Source of the DNA: Bartonella sp. HY328
GTDB taxonomy: Bacteria; Pseudomonadota; Alphaproteobacteria; Rhizobiales; Rhizobiaceae
Direction of reading: 5' to 3'
NCBI RefSeq assembly: GCF_025449335.1
Contig: NZ_CP104883.1
Location: 2,472,501 to 2,536,500 of the forward strand
DNA length: 64,000 bases
A program made the position numbers and the translations under genes. The notes beneath the pieces were generated by a model. That model was not told where the DNA came from, searched no databases, and saw nothing but the letters and a program-made list of their open reading frames with translations. Below, one piece after another: positions 44,942 through 53,706 of the stretch (the first letter of the stretch is position 1; every line of letters begins with the position of its first letter).

Positions 44942-45378
44942 CGGCTTATCTCAAAATCCCAAGTTTAACCCAAATTCTTAATTTTTGCAAAACTTATCAA
45001 ATGTTTATAAAAACTACGCAGTTTCAAACAATTTTATAAGCCTACTCTAAAACTCAGATTAGACGCTTCCATCAGGTTTCCCTGTCCGTATTATCATTAA
45101 TAAGCCTAAAAACATGCGCAATCAACCGCTTTCGTAAACTTTGCCAATAAAACTTGTCAAAAAAGGTATAGTTTTAATTCAGCTTGTGGATAAACTATTC
45201 CCAAAAATAGATATAGCCAGCAAAAAAAGCTAATAAACCATTGTGACTTGTCAAAAATACGCCCTTTTTAGCGCTATTTTGATTTTACTTGCAGTGGTTG
45301 TCTGTGTTAGGAGAGTGCAAACGTTAAAAGGCAGCAACCTTAATATCATATATATCTGCCTTGATAAATGGAGATAAC
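44942..45378. other. Divergent irr-fabA promoter region
   Basis: These 437 bases must contain both promoters. No unambiguous iron-control element or hairpin could be assigned by eye, and no gene is seen. Confidence 0.55.
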
Positions 45379-45891
45379 ATGGCTGAGCAAAAGTCTAGCT
45401 ATACATTTGAAGAATTGCTTTCCTGCGCCCGTGGGGAAATGTTTGGTGAAGGAAACGCACAGCTTCCTGCCCCGCCAATGTTGATGTTTGACAGAATCAC
45501 CGCGATCTCGGATCAAGGCGGCGATTTTGGTAAAGGCATGATTCGCGCAAAATTAGACATTAAGCCAGATTTATGGTTTTTCCCTTGCCATTTTATTGGC
45601 GATCCCGTTATGCCGGGCTGTCTTGGTCTTGATGCTTTGTGGCAGCTTACCGGATTTTTCCTCGGCTGGCTTGGCGAACCCGGCAAGGGCCGCGCCATTT
45701 CAACTGGTGAAGTTAAATTTACCGGCATGGTAACACCACAAACCAAGCTCGTTGAATATGGCATAGATTTCAAACGCGTATTACGTGGTCGCCTTGTGCT
45801 TGGCATTGCTGATGGCTGGGTCAAGGCTGATGGTGAAATTATCTATCGCGCCAGTGATTTACGCGTTGGGCTATTTAAATCAAAAGAATAG
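45379..45891 (+). CDS. fabA: 3-hydroxydecanoyl-ACP dehydratase/isomerase
   Basis: FabA dehydrates 3-hydroxyacyl-ACP and isomerises the C10 intermediate, the entry to anaerobic-type unsaturated fatty acid synthesis. The hot-dog fold protein has the catalytic His71 and Asp85 in FFPCHFIGDPVMPGCLGLDA. I prefer ATG 45379, six bases after GGAG, giving 170 residues, over the TTG at 45361. It is followed by fabB and fabI and divergent from irr. Confidence 0.96.
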   Translation: MAEQKSSYTFEELLSCARGEMFGEGNAQLPAPPMLMFDRITAISDQGGDFGKGMIRAKLDIKPDLWFFPCHFIGDPVMPGCLGLDALWQLTGFFLGWLGEPGKGRAISTGEVKFTGMVTPQTKLVEYGIDFKRVLRGRLVLGIADGWVKADGEIIYRASDLRVGLFKSKE

Positions 45892-46198
45892 CATTATCAA
45901 CAATCTGCTTTGGTTCGTTGCACTTTAGATTATATTAATAATCACGGCTTTATGGTCGTGATTGTTAGGATTATTGCAATTTAACCAAAATTTGATTTAT
46001 TTACGAATATGTCTTAATTTTCATGTTGGCTTAAATACAGATTGAAAGTTTGCATAATCAGCAAAGACTTTGTGTGCTTTTGATGTATAAACACTAACAT
46101 GTCTTTAATAGGACATATTGCACCCTATTTAATGGGTGCAAATAGAATTACAGGGATGACCACGTGAGTATTGTCCCGTTCTACCCAAGGAGAAATTG
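45892..46198. other. fabA-fabB intergenic region with two stem-loops
   Basis: AATCACG at 45940-45946 pairs with CGTGATT at 45957-45963 shortly after fabA. A second hairpin lies at 46118-46141. The 307-base gap suggests fabB has its own promoter besides read-through from fabA. Confidence 0.55.
46118..46141 (+). promoter_or_regulatory. Stem-loop in the fabB leader
   Basis: TTGCACCC at 46118-46125 and GGGTGCAA at 46134-46141 pair perfectly around an 8-base loop, 57 bases before the fabB start. There is no T run, so an operator or a leader hairpin is more likely than a terminator. Confidence 0.4.
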
Positions 46199-47419
46199 AT
46201 GCGTCGAGTTGTTGTAACCGGCATGGGAATTGTTTCGTCAATCGGAAATAACCCTGACGAAGTGCTTGCTTCCTTAAAAGAAGCAAAATCGGGCATCTCA
46301 TTTTCGCAAGAATATGCGGATCTAGGATTTAGGGCGCAAGCCTTCGGTATGCCCACAGTTGACATTGAAGCATTGGTCGATAGACGTGCCATGCGTTTTC
46401 ATGGTCGTGGCACTGCATGGAACCACATCGCTATGGATCAAGCCATTGCTGATGCAGGCTTGAACCCGAACGAAGTATCAAACGAGCGCACTGGCATTAT
46501 TATGGGCTCTGGTGGTCCTTCCACTCGTGCAATTGTGGATTCAGCTGATATTGCGCGCGAAAAAGGCCCCAAACGCGTAGGCCCCTTTGCTGTTCCAAAA
46601 GCCATGAGCTCAACCGCTTCAGCAACACTTGCTACTTTTTTTAAAATAAAAGGCGTTAATTATAGTATTTCATCAGCTTGTGCGACATCAAACCATTGTA
46701 TCGGCAATGCTTTTGAAACCATTCAATATGGTAAGCAAGACCGTGTTTTTGCTGGTGGCTGTGAAGATTTAGATTGGACGCTGTCGGTATTATTTGACGC
46801 CATGGGTGCGATGTCATCAAAATATAATGATACACCATCACGTGCGTCGCGCTCTTATGATGCTAATCGTGACGGTTTTGTCATTGCTGGCGGTGCTGGC
46901 GTGTTGGTTCTTGAAGAACTTGAAATTGCTAAGGCTCGCGGCGCAAAAATTTATGGCGAAATCATCGGCTATGGCGCAACTTCTGACGGTCATGACATGG
47001 TAGCTCCATCGGGTGAAGGCGCTGAGCGTTGCATGCGTATGGCTCTTGCCAATGTCAACAATCCAATTGACTATATCAACCCACATGCAACCTCAACACC
47101 GGTTGGTGATCCACCAGAAATTGAAGCTATTCGCCGCGTTTTTGGCGGCGCTGATAAAAGCCCGCCAATTTCAGCAACCAAATCCTTAACCGGCCACTCA
47201 CTTGGTGCAGCTGGTGTACAAGAAGCTATTTACACATTGCTGATGATGCAAAATAACTTTATCTGCGAAAGCGCCCATATTGATGAGCTTGACCCACAAT
47301 TTGCTGATATGCCAATTGTGCGCCAACGTCGCGATAATGTTGAACTTAATACAGTGCTATCCAACACCTTTGGCTTTGGCGGCACCAATGCATCACTGGT
47401 TTTTCAAAAATACCGCTAA
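46199..47419 (+). CDS. fabB: 3-oxoacyl-ACP synthase I
   Basis: FabB elongates unsaturated acyl-ACPs with malonyl-ACP. The thiolase-fold protein has the Cys-His-His triad at Cys161 (SSACATSNH), His296 (NPHATSTPVGD) and His333 (KSLTGHSLGAAG), then the glycine-rich NTFGFGGTNASLVF. ATG 46199 lies five bases after AAGGAG. The 406-residue length is typical. Partner genes fabA and fabI flank it. Confidence 0.97.
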   Translation: MRRVVVTGMGIVSSIGNNPDEVLASLKEAKSGISFSQEYADLGFRAQAFGMPTVDIEALVDRRAMRFHGRGTAWNHIAMDQAIADAGLNPNEVSNERTGIIMGSGGPSTRAIVDSADIAREKGPKRVGPFAVPKAMSSTASATLATFFKIKGVNYSISSACATSNHCIGNAFETIQYGKQDRVFAGGCEDLDWTLSVLFDAMGAMSSKYNDTPSRASRSYDANRDGFVIAGGAGVLVLEELEIAKARGAKIYGEIIGYGATSDGHDMVAPSGEGAERCMRMALANVNNPIDYINPHATSTPVGDPPEIEAIRRVFGGADKSPPISATKSLTGHSLGAAGVQEAIYTLLMMQNNFICESAHIDELDPQFADMPIVRQRRDNVELNTVLSNTFGFGGTNASLVFQKYR

Positions 47420-47531
47420 GTGCTCTTAGCGCATAATAAAGAATTTAAATTGAACAAAACGGTAAACACTAACGAGATCACTATTCAGGTACATGCGACC
47501 GGGATAAGATCCATGGTCGATGGAGAATAAA

Positions 47532-48350
47532 ATGCAGGGATTGATGAAGGGTAAGCGCGGCCTGATTATGGGTGTTGCTAATGACCATTCCATCGCCTGG
47601 GGGATTGCTTGCGCACTTGCTGATGCGGGTGCTGAATTGGCCTTTACCTATCAAGGTGATGCTTTTGGTAAACGGGTAAAACCGCTTGCTAAAAAGCTAG
47701 AATCAAAATTATTACTGCCCTGTGATGTTGAAGATATTGCATCGGTTGATGCAGTATTTGAAACTTTAGAAAAGGAATGGGGAACCATTGACTTTATCGT
47801 TCATGCCATTGGCTTTTCCGATAAATCACAGCTAAAGGGGCGCTATGTCGATGTGACAACGCGTGAAAACTTTAGCCGCACTATGGTTATCTCGGCGTTT
47901 TCCTTTACAGAAGTTGTACAGCGCGCGCAAAAATTAATGCCTAATGGTGGCTCTATAATAACGCTTACCTATGGTGCATCACAACGCGTCGTGCCAAATT
48001 ACAATGTTATGGGTGTTGCTAAAGCAGCACTTGAAACAATGGTGCGCTATTGTGCGGCTGATTGCGGCCCACAAAATATCCGCGTTAACGCAATTTCCGC
48101 TGGTCCTGTACGCACATTGGCAGGTAATGGAATTGGTGCAGCACGCGCCATTTTCTCCTATCAACGCCGCAATGCGCCACTGCGCAGAACCGTATCAATT
48201 GATGAAATTGGCCAATCCGCCCTTTATTTATTGTCGGATATGTCAAGTGGTGTAACCGGTGAAATCCATTATGTCGATTCTGGTTATAATATTTTATCTA
48301 CACCATCCTTGGAAGAATTGACCCAAAGTGAAGAAGCTCTGGGCGAATAG
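47532..48350 (+). CDS. fabI: Enoyl-ACP reductase (NADH)
   Basis: FabI performs the last reduction of each fatty acid elongation cycle and is the target of triclosan-type inhibitors. The short-chain dehydrogenase fold starts GKRGLIMGVANDHSIAWGIA. The catalytic Tyr157 and Lys164 fit the Y-x6-K pattern of FabI. ATG 47532, six bases after GGAG, is preferred over ATG 47520. A rho-independent terminator follows. Confidence 0.96.
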   Translation: MQGLMKGKRGLIMGVANDHSIAWGIACALADAGAELAFTYQGDAFGKRVKPLAKKLESKLLLPCDVEDIASVDAVFETLEKEWGTIDFIVHAIGFSDKSQLKGRYVDVTTRENFSRTMVISAFSFTEVVQRAQKLMPNGGSIITLTYGASQRVVPNYNVMGVAKAALETMVRYCAADCGPQNIRVNAISAGPVRTLAGNGIGAARAIFSYQRRNAPLRRTVSIDEIGQSALYLLSDMSSGVTGEIHYVDSGYNILSTPSLEELTQSEEALGE

Positions 48351-48382
48351 TATCACATAAATTCGCATAAATTTTTATGAAG

Positions 48383-48413
48383 AGGAAAGGCTATAAAACC
48401 TTTCCTTTTTTTA
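48383..48413 (+). terminator. Rho-independent terminator after fabI
   Basis: AGGAAAGG at 48383-48390 pairs with CCTTTCCT at 48399-48406, followed by a T run. Confidence 0.88.
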
Positions 48414-48680
48414 TGCCTAAATAGCTGATGCAAGATGCTATTCTATTATATTTGTTTAATACCCTACTGCGACTTTTCGCGCGATAAATTATAATGATTC
48501 AAACTTGGCGCAAAGGAACCAGCGTGCTAAGAAAAATATTATAAAAATAGGTCGGTAATTTTGGGTTTTTGACATAGAACTTTACCCATATTAAAAGACC
48601 TTAAATGTAATTGAAATTATGACGATCATAACTTTAATAAAGACAATTATAATTGGATTAGCATTCGCTATAGACCCTAT
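48414..48680. other. petA promoter region
   Basis: The 267-base AT-rich gap between the fabI terminator and petA presumably carries the promoter of the bc1 operon. No distinct operator is recognised. Confidence 0.5.
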
Positions 48681-49229
48681 ATGAGCAAGCAGACGAGACG
48701 CGATTTTTTGTTTTTAGCAACTGGTGTTGCAGGTAGTATTGGTGTTGCCGCCATTGGTTGGCCATTTATTGACCAAATGCGACCTGATGAAGCAACCCTT
48801 GCAGCTGGCTCGATAGAAGTGGATATATCGGGCATTGAAGAAGGCATGTCAATTATTGTTAAATGGCGCGGTCAGCCAGTGGTTATCCGCAATCGCACCC
48901 CAAAAGAAATCAAAGAATCGCAAGAAACACCGCTTGATGCCTTGAAAGATCAAAATGCCCGCAATAATAATATTGAAGCAAGCGCAACCGCAACAGATAT
49001 AAACCGTAGTGCTGGTGAAGGGCGACAAAACTGGATAATTATGGTGGATTTATGTACCCATCTTGGCTGTGTGCCGCTTGGTCAATCTGGGCGTTATGGC
49101 GGATGGTTCTGCCCTTGCCATGGTTCAAGCTATGACACAGCAGGACGGGTGCGCAATGGTCCAGCCAATAAAAATCTTGCTATCCCAACTTATGAGTTTA
49201 TTTCTGATACCATTGTGCGGATTGGTTAG
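48681..49229 (+). CDS. petA: Ubiquinol-cytochrome c reductase, Rieske iron-sulfur subunit
   Basis: The Rieske subunit passes electrons from ubiquinol to cytochrome c1. The N-terminus has a twin-arginine-like start (TRRDFLFLATGVAGSIGVAA) that serves as the uncleaved membrane anchor. The [2Fe-2S] ligands are Cys125 and His127 (CTHLGC) and Cys144 and His147 (CPCHGSSYD), with Cys130 and Cys146 as the disulfide pair. It is the first gene of petABC, three bases before petB. Confidence 0.97.
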   Translation: MSKQTRRDFLFLATGVAGSIGVAAIGWPFIDQMRPDEATLAAGSIEVDISGIEEGMSIIVKWRGQPVVIRNRTPKEIKESQETPLDALKDQNARNNNIEASATATDINRSAGEGRQNWIIMVDLCTHLGCVPLGQSGRYGGWFCPCHGSSYDTAGRVRNGPANKNLAIPTYEFISDTIVRIG

Positions 49230-49232
49230 GCT

Positions 49233-50495
49233 ATGAAAAAATCAAGCTATACCCCCAAAACCAAATTAGGCTGTTTTTTAGATGAACGCTTGCCAATAAT
49301 GCGCATGATGCATGATCTGGCCGTCTCTTTTCCTGTACCACGCAATTTAAATTATTTTTATACCTTTGGCGGCATTTTAAGCCTAATGCTCGTTTCGCAA
49401 ATATTAACCGGCATTGTGATGGCCATGCATTATGTGCCAGATGTGGCTATTGCCTTTGAATCGCGTGAGCGTTTCATGCGTGATGGGCAATTTGGTTGGC
49501 TATTTGGCCCTTGGCATGGGGTTGGCGCATCATTTTTCTTTATCGCCGCCTATATTCATCTTGCTCGCGGTCTTTATTACGGTTCGCATAAGCGGCCGCG
49601 TGAAATTGTTTGGATTTTGGGCGTGCTCATCTATTTTGTGATGATGGCAACTGCCTTTCTTGGCTATGTGCTGGTTTGGGGCCAAATGTCGGTTTCAGCT
49701 GCAAGCGTTATCACCAATTTTTTCAAAGCAATACCTTTTATTGGTGATTGGCTTTATGAAACCATTTTGGGCGGCTATAGTCTTGGGCAACCAACATTAA
49801 ACCGTTTTTATGCTTTGCATTATCTTTTTCCGTTTATTTTGCTTTTATTAGTCGGTCTCCATGTTTGGGCTATCCATGTTGTTGGGCAAAATAACCCGAC
49901 GGGTGTTGAGGTTCAAAAACCTGATGAAACCGTGCCTTTTACCCCCTTTGCAATGATAAAAGATATTTTTGCGATTAGCGTATTTTTAATATTTTTTGCA
50001 TGGTTTCTTTTTTATATGCCAGATTATCTTGGCCACCCTGATAATTTTATTGAAGCCGATCCGCTTAAAAGCTCGCCACACATTCAGCCTGAATGGTATT
50101 TTTTGCCCTTTTATGCTATGCTACGTGCCATAACCTTTGACTTTGGCCCAATAAACTCAACTCTTGGCGGCGTTTTAGTGTTATTTGGTTCAGTCGGTGT
50201 GTTAATTTTTGTGCCATGGCTTGATCGCTCTAAAATACGCTCTTGTCGCTATCGCCCTCTTTTCAAATTATTTTTTTGGCTGTTTATAGCTGATGTCATT
50301 ATGCTGGGCTGGCTTGGCACACGGTCTGTTGAAGATGTTTATATTTTATGGGCGCAAATTGGTACTGCCTATTATTTTGTTTTCTTTTTAGTCATCATGC
50401 CATTTTTGCCGCGTTTTGAAAAAACTTTGCCGCTTCCAGCCTCTATCACGGCTGATCTTGCTGCGCGTAAAGAACGGGGTAAAAGCCTATGGTAA
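49233..50495 (+). CDS. petB: Cytochrome b of the bc1 complex
   Basis: This 420-residue integral membrane protein has eight helices and binds two b hemes and the Qo/Qi quinone sites. Conserved pieces are HGVGASFFFIAAYIHLARGL and LVGLHVWAIHVVG with heme ligands, the Qo motif QPEWYFLPFYAMLR (PEWY) and GQMSVSAASVITNF. The petC start overlaps the petB stop by 7 bases. Confidence 0.97.
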   Translation: MKKSSYTPKTKLGCFLDERLPIMRMMHDLAVSFPVPRNLNYFYTFGGILSLMLVSQILTGIVMAMHYVPDVAIAFESRERFMRDGQFGWLFGPWHGVGASFFFIAAYIHLARGLYYGSHKRPREIVWILGVLIYFVMMATAFLGYVLVWGQMSVSAASVITNFFKAIPFIGDWLYETILGGYSLGQPTLNRFYALHYLFPFILLLLVGLHVWAIHVVGQNNPTGVEVQKPDETVPFTPFAMIKDIFAISVFLIFFAWFLFYMPDYLGHPDNFIEADPLKSSPHIQPEWYFLPFYAMLRAITFDFGPINSTLGGVLVLFGSVGVLIFVPWLDRSKIRSCRYRPLFKLFFWLFIADVIMLGWLGTRSVEDVYILWAQIGTAYYFVFFLVIMPFLPRFEKTLPLPASITADLAARKERGKSLW

Positions 50496-51346
50496 AGCTA
50501 TCAATCAAGAAAATTATTGGCCTTGCCGTTGCTATTATTGGCGTATCTCTCAATGCAGCCATAAGTTACAGTGCAGATAATGAGGCTGTCCCCCACTATC
50601 CGATAGAGCAACCAGCAAAACAAGAATGGAGCTTTTCCGGTCCTTTTGGTGTTTATGACAAAAATCAATTACAACGCGGCTTTAAGGTCTATCAAGAAGT
50701 TTGCTCGGTTTGCCATTCTTTAAAATTTGTGTCTTTCCGACATTTAAAAGGCATTGGTCTTAGTGACGAACAAATTAAAGCCTTAGCAGCAGGCTATGAA
50801 GTACCTAGCGAACCCAATGAGGAAGGCGAGATTAAAATGCGCCCTGCCCAACCGGTTGATTATTTTCCCAAACCATTTGCCAATGACAAGCTAGCTGCTT
50901 TTGCCAATAATGGAGCAGTACCGGCTGATTTATCGTTAATCGCACGGGCAAGAGCTGTGCCGGCCCCCTTCCCCGGCTTTATTGGCGATGTGTTCACCAA
51001 TTACACCTCCGCCGGCCCTGATTATATTTATGCGCTTCTTACTGGCTATAGCGATGCACCTAGCGGCCATGAGATTACTGAGGGCACCTATTACAACCCT
51101 TATTTTAATGCAAGTGATGCAATCGCCATGTCGCAACCACTTTATGATGATAGTGTTGTTTATGAAGATGGCACCCCACAAACTCTTGATCAATATGCCA
51201 AGGATGTTTCAGCCTTTTTAATGTGGACATCTGACCCACATATGGAACAACGAAAGAAAACAGGCTTTCGCGTTATTGTTTTTTTAATCATGTTTGCTGG
51301 ACTTGCCTATTATAGCAAAAGACGTATTTGGGCTGAGAAAAAATAG
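50489..51346 (+). CDS. petC: Cytochrome c1
   Basis: Cytochrome c1 carries electrons from the Rieske protein to cytochrome c. The 285-residue protein has an N-terminal signal peptide, the heme c site CSVCHS (Cys72, Cys75, His76) and a C-terminal membrane anchor (FRVIVFLIMFAGLAYYSKRR). The segment PADLSLIARAR is typical of c1. It closes the petABC operon; apt follows after 126 bases, as in many Hyphomicrobiales. Confidence 0.96.
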   Translation: MVKLSIKKIIGLAVAIIGVSLNAAISYSADNEAVPHYPIEQPAKQEWSFSGPFGVYDKNQLQRGFKVYQEVCSVCHSLKFVSFRHLKGIGLSDEQIKALAAGYEVPSEPNEEGEIKMRPAQPVDYFPKPFANDKLAAFANNGAVPADLSLIARARAVPAPFPGFIGDVFTNYTSAGPDYIYALLTGYSDAPSGHEITEGTYYNPYFNASDAIAMSQPLYDDSVVYEDGTPQTLDQYAKDVSAFLMWTSDPHMEQRKKTGFRVIVFLIMFAGLAYYSKRRIWAEKK

Positions 51347-51472
51347 CAGTTTGTTTCCATTGAATTGCACATTTACTGTTGGTCTTGCTAAAATTGAGAA
51401 CTATGCTTTAATTGATAAATTGAGTTCATAAATAAACATATATAGAATTTTAGTTTTAAAGGTCGGATAAAC

Positions 51473-52042
51473 GTGAGCGATCATCCTTTTGATTTAAATA
51501 ATGCCAATTTGACTGAAGTTTTGCGCCCTTCTATTCGCGCAATTAGAGACTATCCAAAGCCCGGGGTTGTCTTTCGTGATATTACTACCCTTTTAGGCGA
51601 TGCTCGTGCTTATCGTCTTGCTATGGATGCAATGGTTTATCCTTTCGTTGGCACTAAAATTGACAAGGTTGTCGGCATTGAAGCACGCGGCTTTATTCTT
51701 GGCGGCGCCATGGCTTACCAATTATCAGCTGGTTTTGTACCTATCCGCAAAAAAGGCAAACTACCCTATAATAAAGTTCACATCGCCTATAGTCTTGAAT
51801 ATGGTGTTGATGAAATGGAAATGCACCGCGATGCGATACGCGCTGGTGAAAAAGTCGTTTTGGTTGATGATTTAATCGCCACTGGCGGCACAGCCGTTGC
51901 GGCAGTGCATTTACTGCACCAATTAGAGGCGGAAGTGGTAGCAGCCTGTTTTGTTATTGATTTACCAGAACTTGGCGGCGCAGAAAAACTGCGCAATCTT
52001 GGTGTTGATGTCTGCACCTTGATGAGCTTTGATGACGCATAA
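51473..52042 (+). CDS. apt: Adenine phosphoribosyltransferase
   Basis: Apt salvages adenine to AMP with PRPP. The 189-residue protein has the N-terminal DYPKPGVVFRDITTLL, the adenine-binding GIEARGFILGGA and the PRPP loop VVLVDDLIATGGTAVAA. It starts with GTG at 51473. Confidence 0.96.
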   Translation: MSDHPFDLNNANLTEVLRPSIRAIRDYPKPGVVFRDITTLLGDARAYRLAMDAMVYPFVGTKIDKVVGIEARGFILGGAMAYQLSAGFVPIRKKGKLPYNKVHIAYSLEYGVDEMEMHRDAIRAGEKVVLVDDLIATGGTAVAAVHLLHQLEAEVVAACFVIDLPELGGAEKLRNLGVDVCTLMSFDDA

Positions 52043-52124
52043 GGCTTAAGGAAAATTTTTATATGTTTATCAAAGGCGTGATTGTAGCTTTTAACCGCAT
52101 CATTGATAATTCACATATAATTAG

Positions 52125-52161
52125 GGCAACAAAGGTAATAGCTCCTTTATTGCCACTTTTT
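52125..52161 (+). terminator. Putative terminator after apt
   Basis: GGCAACAAAGG at 52125-52135 pairs with CCTTTATTGCC at 52144-52154 (one mismatch), followed by ACTTTTTAT. Confidence 0.65.
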
Positions 52162-52247
52162 ATTACTAATCAGACGTTATTCACCCTAATTTCATAAAAT
52201 GTAAAATGATAGGTTTTAGACAACATTTCTATTTCGATTTTACACTT

Positions 52248-53528
52248 TTATTGATTAGTTATTTTGTTTAAGGCTAATACAAATTGGTCTATCTCACTAT
52301 TTGTAGTATAAAGTGCAGGTGCAACGCGGATACAATCCCCCTTAGCAACACCGCCGCGCCGCACGGTTAAAACTGAAAATTCATCCCGCAATTGCTTAAC
52401 AATTGCATTATTGTCTTCTTTGGATGTTTTTCCTTTGATGCGAAACGCAGTAATACCACCATAGAGGCGCGGATCATTGGGGGTTAAGATTTCTATCAAT
52501 GTATTTCCCTGTAAGGCATTGACCCAGCGATTTCGCATCTTTTGCAAATGCGCTTGCTTTTTTGCGACACCAATTTTTTTATGAAGATCAATAGCTGTCG
52601 GTACAGTTAATATAGTCGCAAAATTCAGCGTGCCAGTGTGAATACGTGATCTGATATTTTCACTTGGCCAATCACCATCGGCAAGGTGAGTATCAATTGC
52701 ATCTAATCGTGAGCGACGTATATAGAAAAATCCAACCCCAACTGGGCTACCAATCCATTTATGTAAATTACAGCCAACAAAATCAGCACCAAGATCATCA
52801 ATATTAAAATCTAGTTGTCCCCATGAGTGAGCAGCATCAACAATGACATCAACATTTTTTGCCCTAGCCATCTCAACAATTTCTCGAACTGGCATAACAA
52901 GACCAGTACGATGAGATAAATGGGTTAATAGTAATAGCTTTGCCTTAGGGCTATTTTCCAAAATATTTCTATAGGTATCAAGAATTAAATCATAACTTGC
53001 AGGTTCTGGAATAGCGAAACGCTTAACGCTAACACCGCGCCTTTGTTGAAGCCAGTTAAAAGCGTATTGCATAGAGTCATAATCAAGATCGCTATAAAGT
53101 ACTTCGTCGCCTGGCTCTAACTTATTATAGCCTGAAATTAAAATTTGCAGCGCCTCGGTTGCGCCGCGAGTAAAAGCAATTTCATCATCGCCAACCCCAG
53201 CCAATTCCGCTACCGATTGTAATGATGCTTTCATATCCGCGCCAAAACTTGAGCGAGCATAAATTGTATTTTGAAAATTAACGCGTTTTGTTTCTTCAAT
53301 ATAGCGTTCAAGCACTGGCTTTGCCATAATGCCCCAATAGGCATTTTCCAAATTGGCAAGTGAACGATCTACATCATAAAGATCAACCCAATTTTGTGCT
53401 GAAGAAGAACTACTAACTTCGGGAATATTTGGCTTATTTTGTGCAAAACTTACCTTTGAAACAAGGCTACTTGCTAAAGTTGAACCAAGAACTGATCCAA
53501 TTAAAAATTGCCGTCTTTTTAATGTCAT
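52248..53528 (-). CDS. Tat-exported class V aminotransferase-like PLP enzyme
   Basis: A 426-residue fold-type I PLP enzyme of the class V group (isopenicillin N epimerase/cysteine desulfurase-like). PLP-binding features are Asp231 and His234 in VDAAHSWGQLD and the Schiff-base Lys257 in NLHKWIGSPVG. The N-terminus TLKRRQFLIGSVLGSTLASS plus an AQ cleavage region is a twin-arginine signal, consistent with export of a folded cofactor-loaded enzyme. ATG 53528, after AAAGAGG, is chosen; the frame extends to a TTG at 53579. The substrate is unknown. It is a single gene with no pathway neighbours. Confidence 0.8.
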   Translation of the reverse strand: MTLKRRQFLIGSVLGSTLASSLVSKVSFAQNKPNIPEVSSSSSAQNWVDLYDVDRSLANLENAYWGIMAKPVLERYIEETKRVNFQNTIYARSSFGADMKASLQSVAELAGVGDDEIAFTRGATEALQILISGYNKLEPGDEVLYSDLDYDSMQYAFNWLQQRRGVSVKRFAIPEPASYDLILDTYRNILENSPKAKLLLLTHLSHRTGLVMPVREIVEMARAKNVDVIVDAAHSWGQLDFNIDDLGADFVGCNLHKWIGSPVGVGFFYIRRSRLDAIDTHLADGDWPSENIRSRIHTGTLNFATILTVPTAIDLHKKIGVAKKQAHLQKMRNRWVNALQGNTLIEILTPNDPRLYGGITAFRIKGKTSKEDNNAIVKQLRDEFSVLTVRRGGVAKGDCIRVAPALYTTNSEIDQFVLALNKITNQ

Positions 53529-53661
53529 TGCTGCCTCTTTATCTTGCATATTTAAGCCAGCTGCAATGAAAAGATGCAAAAGGCTTAGTACTATTTGATA
53601 AAAGGCAGTGCCATTGTTTTATGTCATTGGCATTAAAGACATATGACCTTTATTTGACAAT

Positions 53662-53697
53662 GCAACACGCCCTTGATTTCATCAAAGGCGTGTTGTC
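53662..53697. terminator. Hairpin between the PLP enzyme gene and ychF
   Basis: A 15-bp stem with one mismatch (CAACACGCC paired with GGCGTGTTG, plus inner pairs) lies just beyond the ychF stop. There is no strong T run. Confidence 0.5.
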
Positions 53698-53706
53698 TAA
53701 ATAGAT

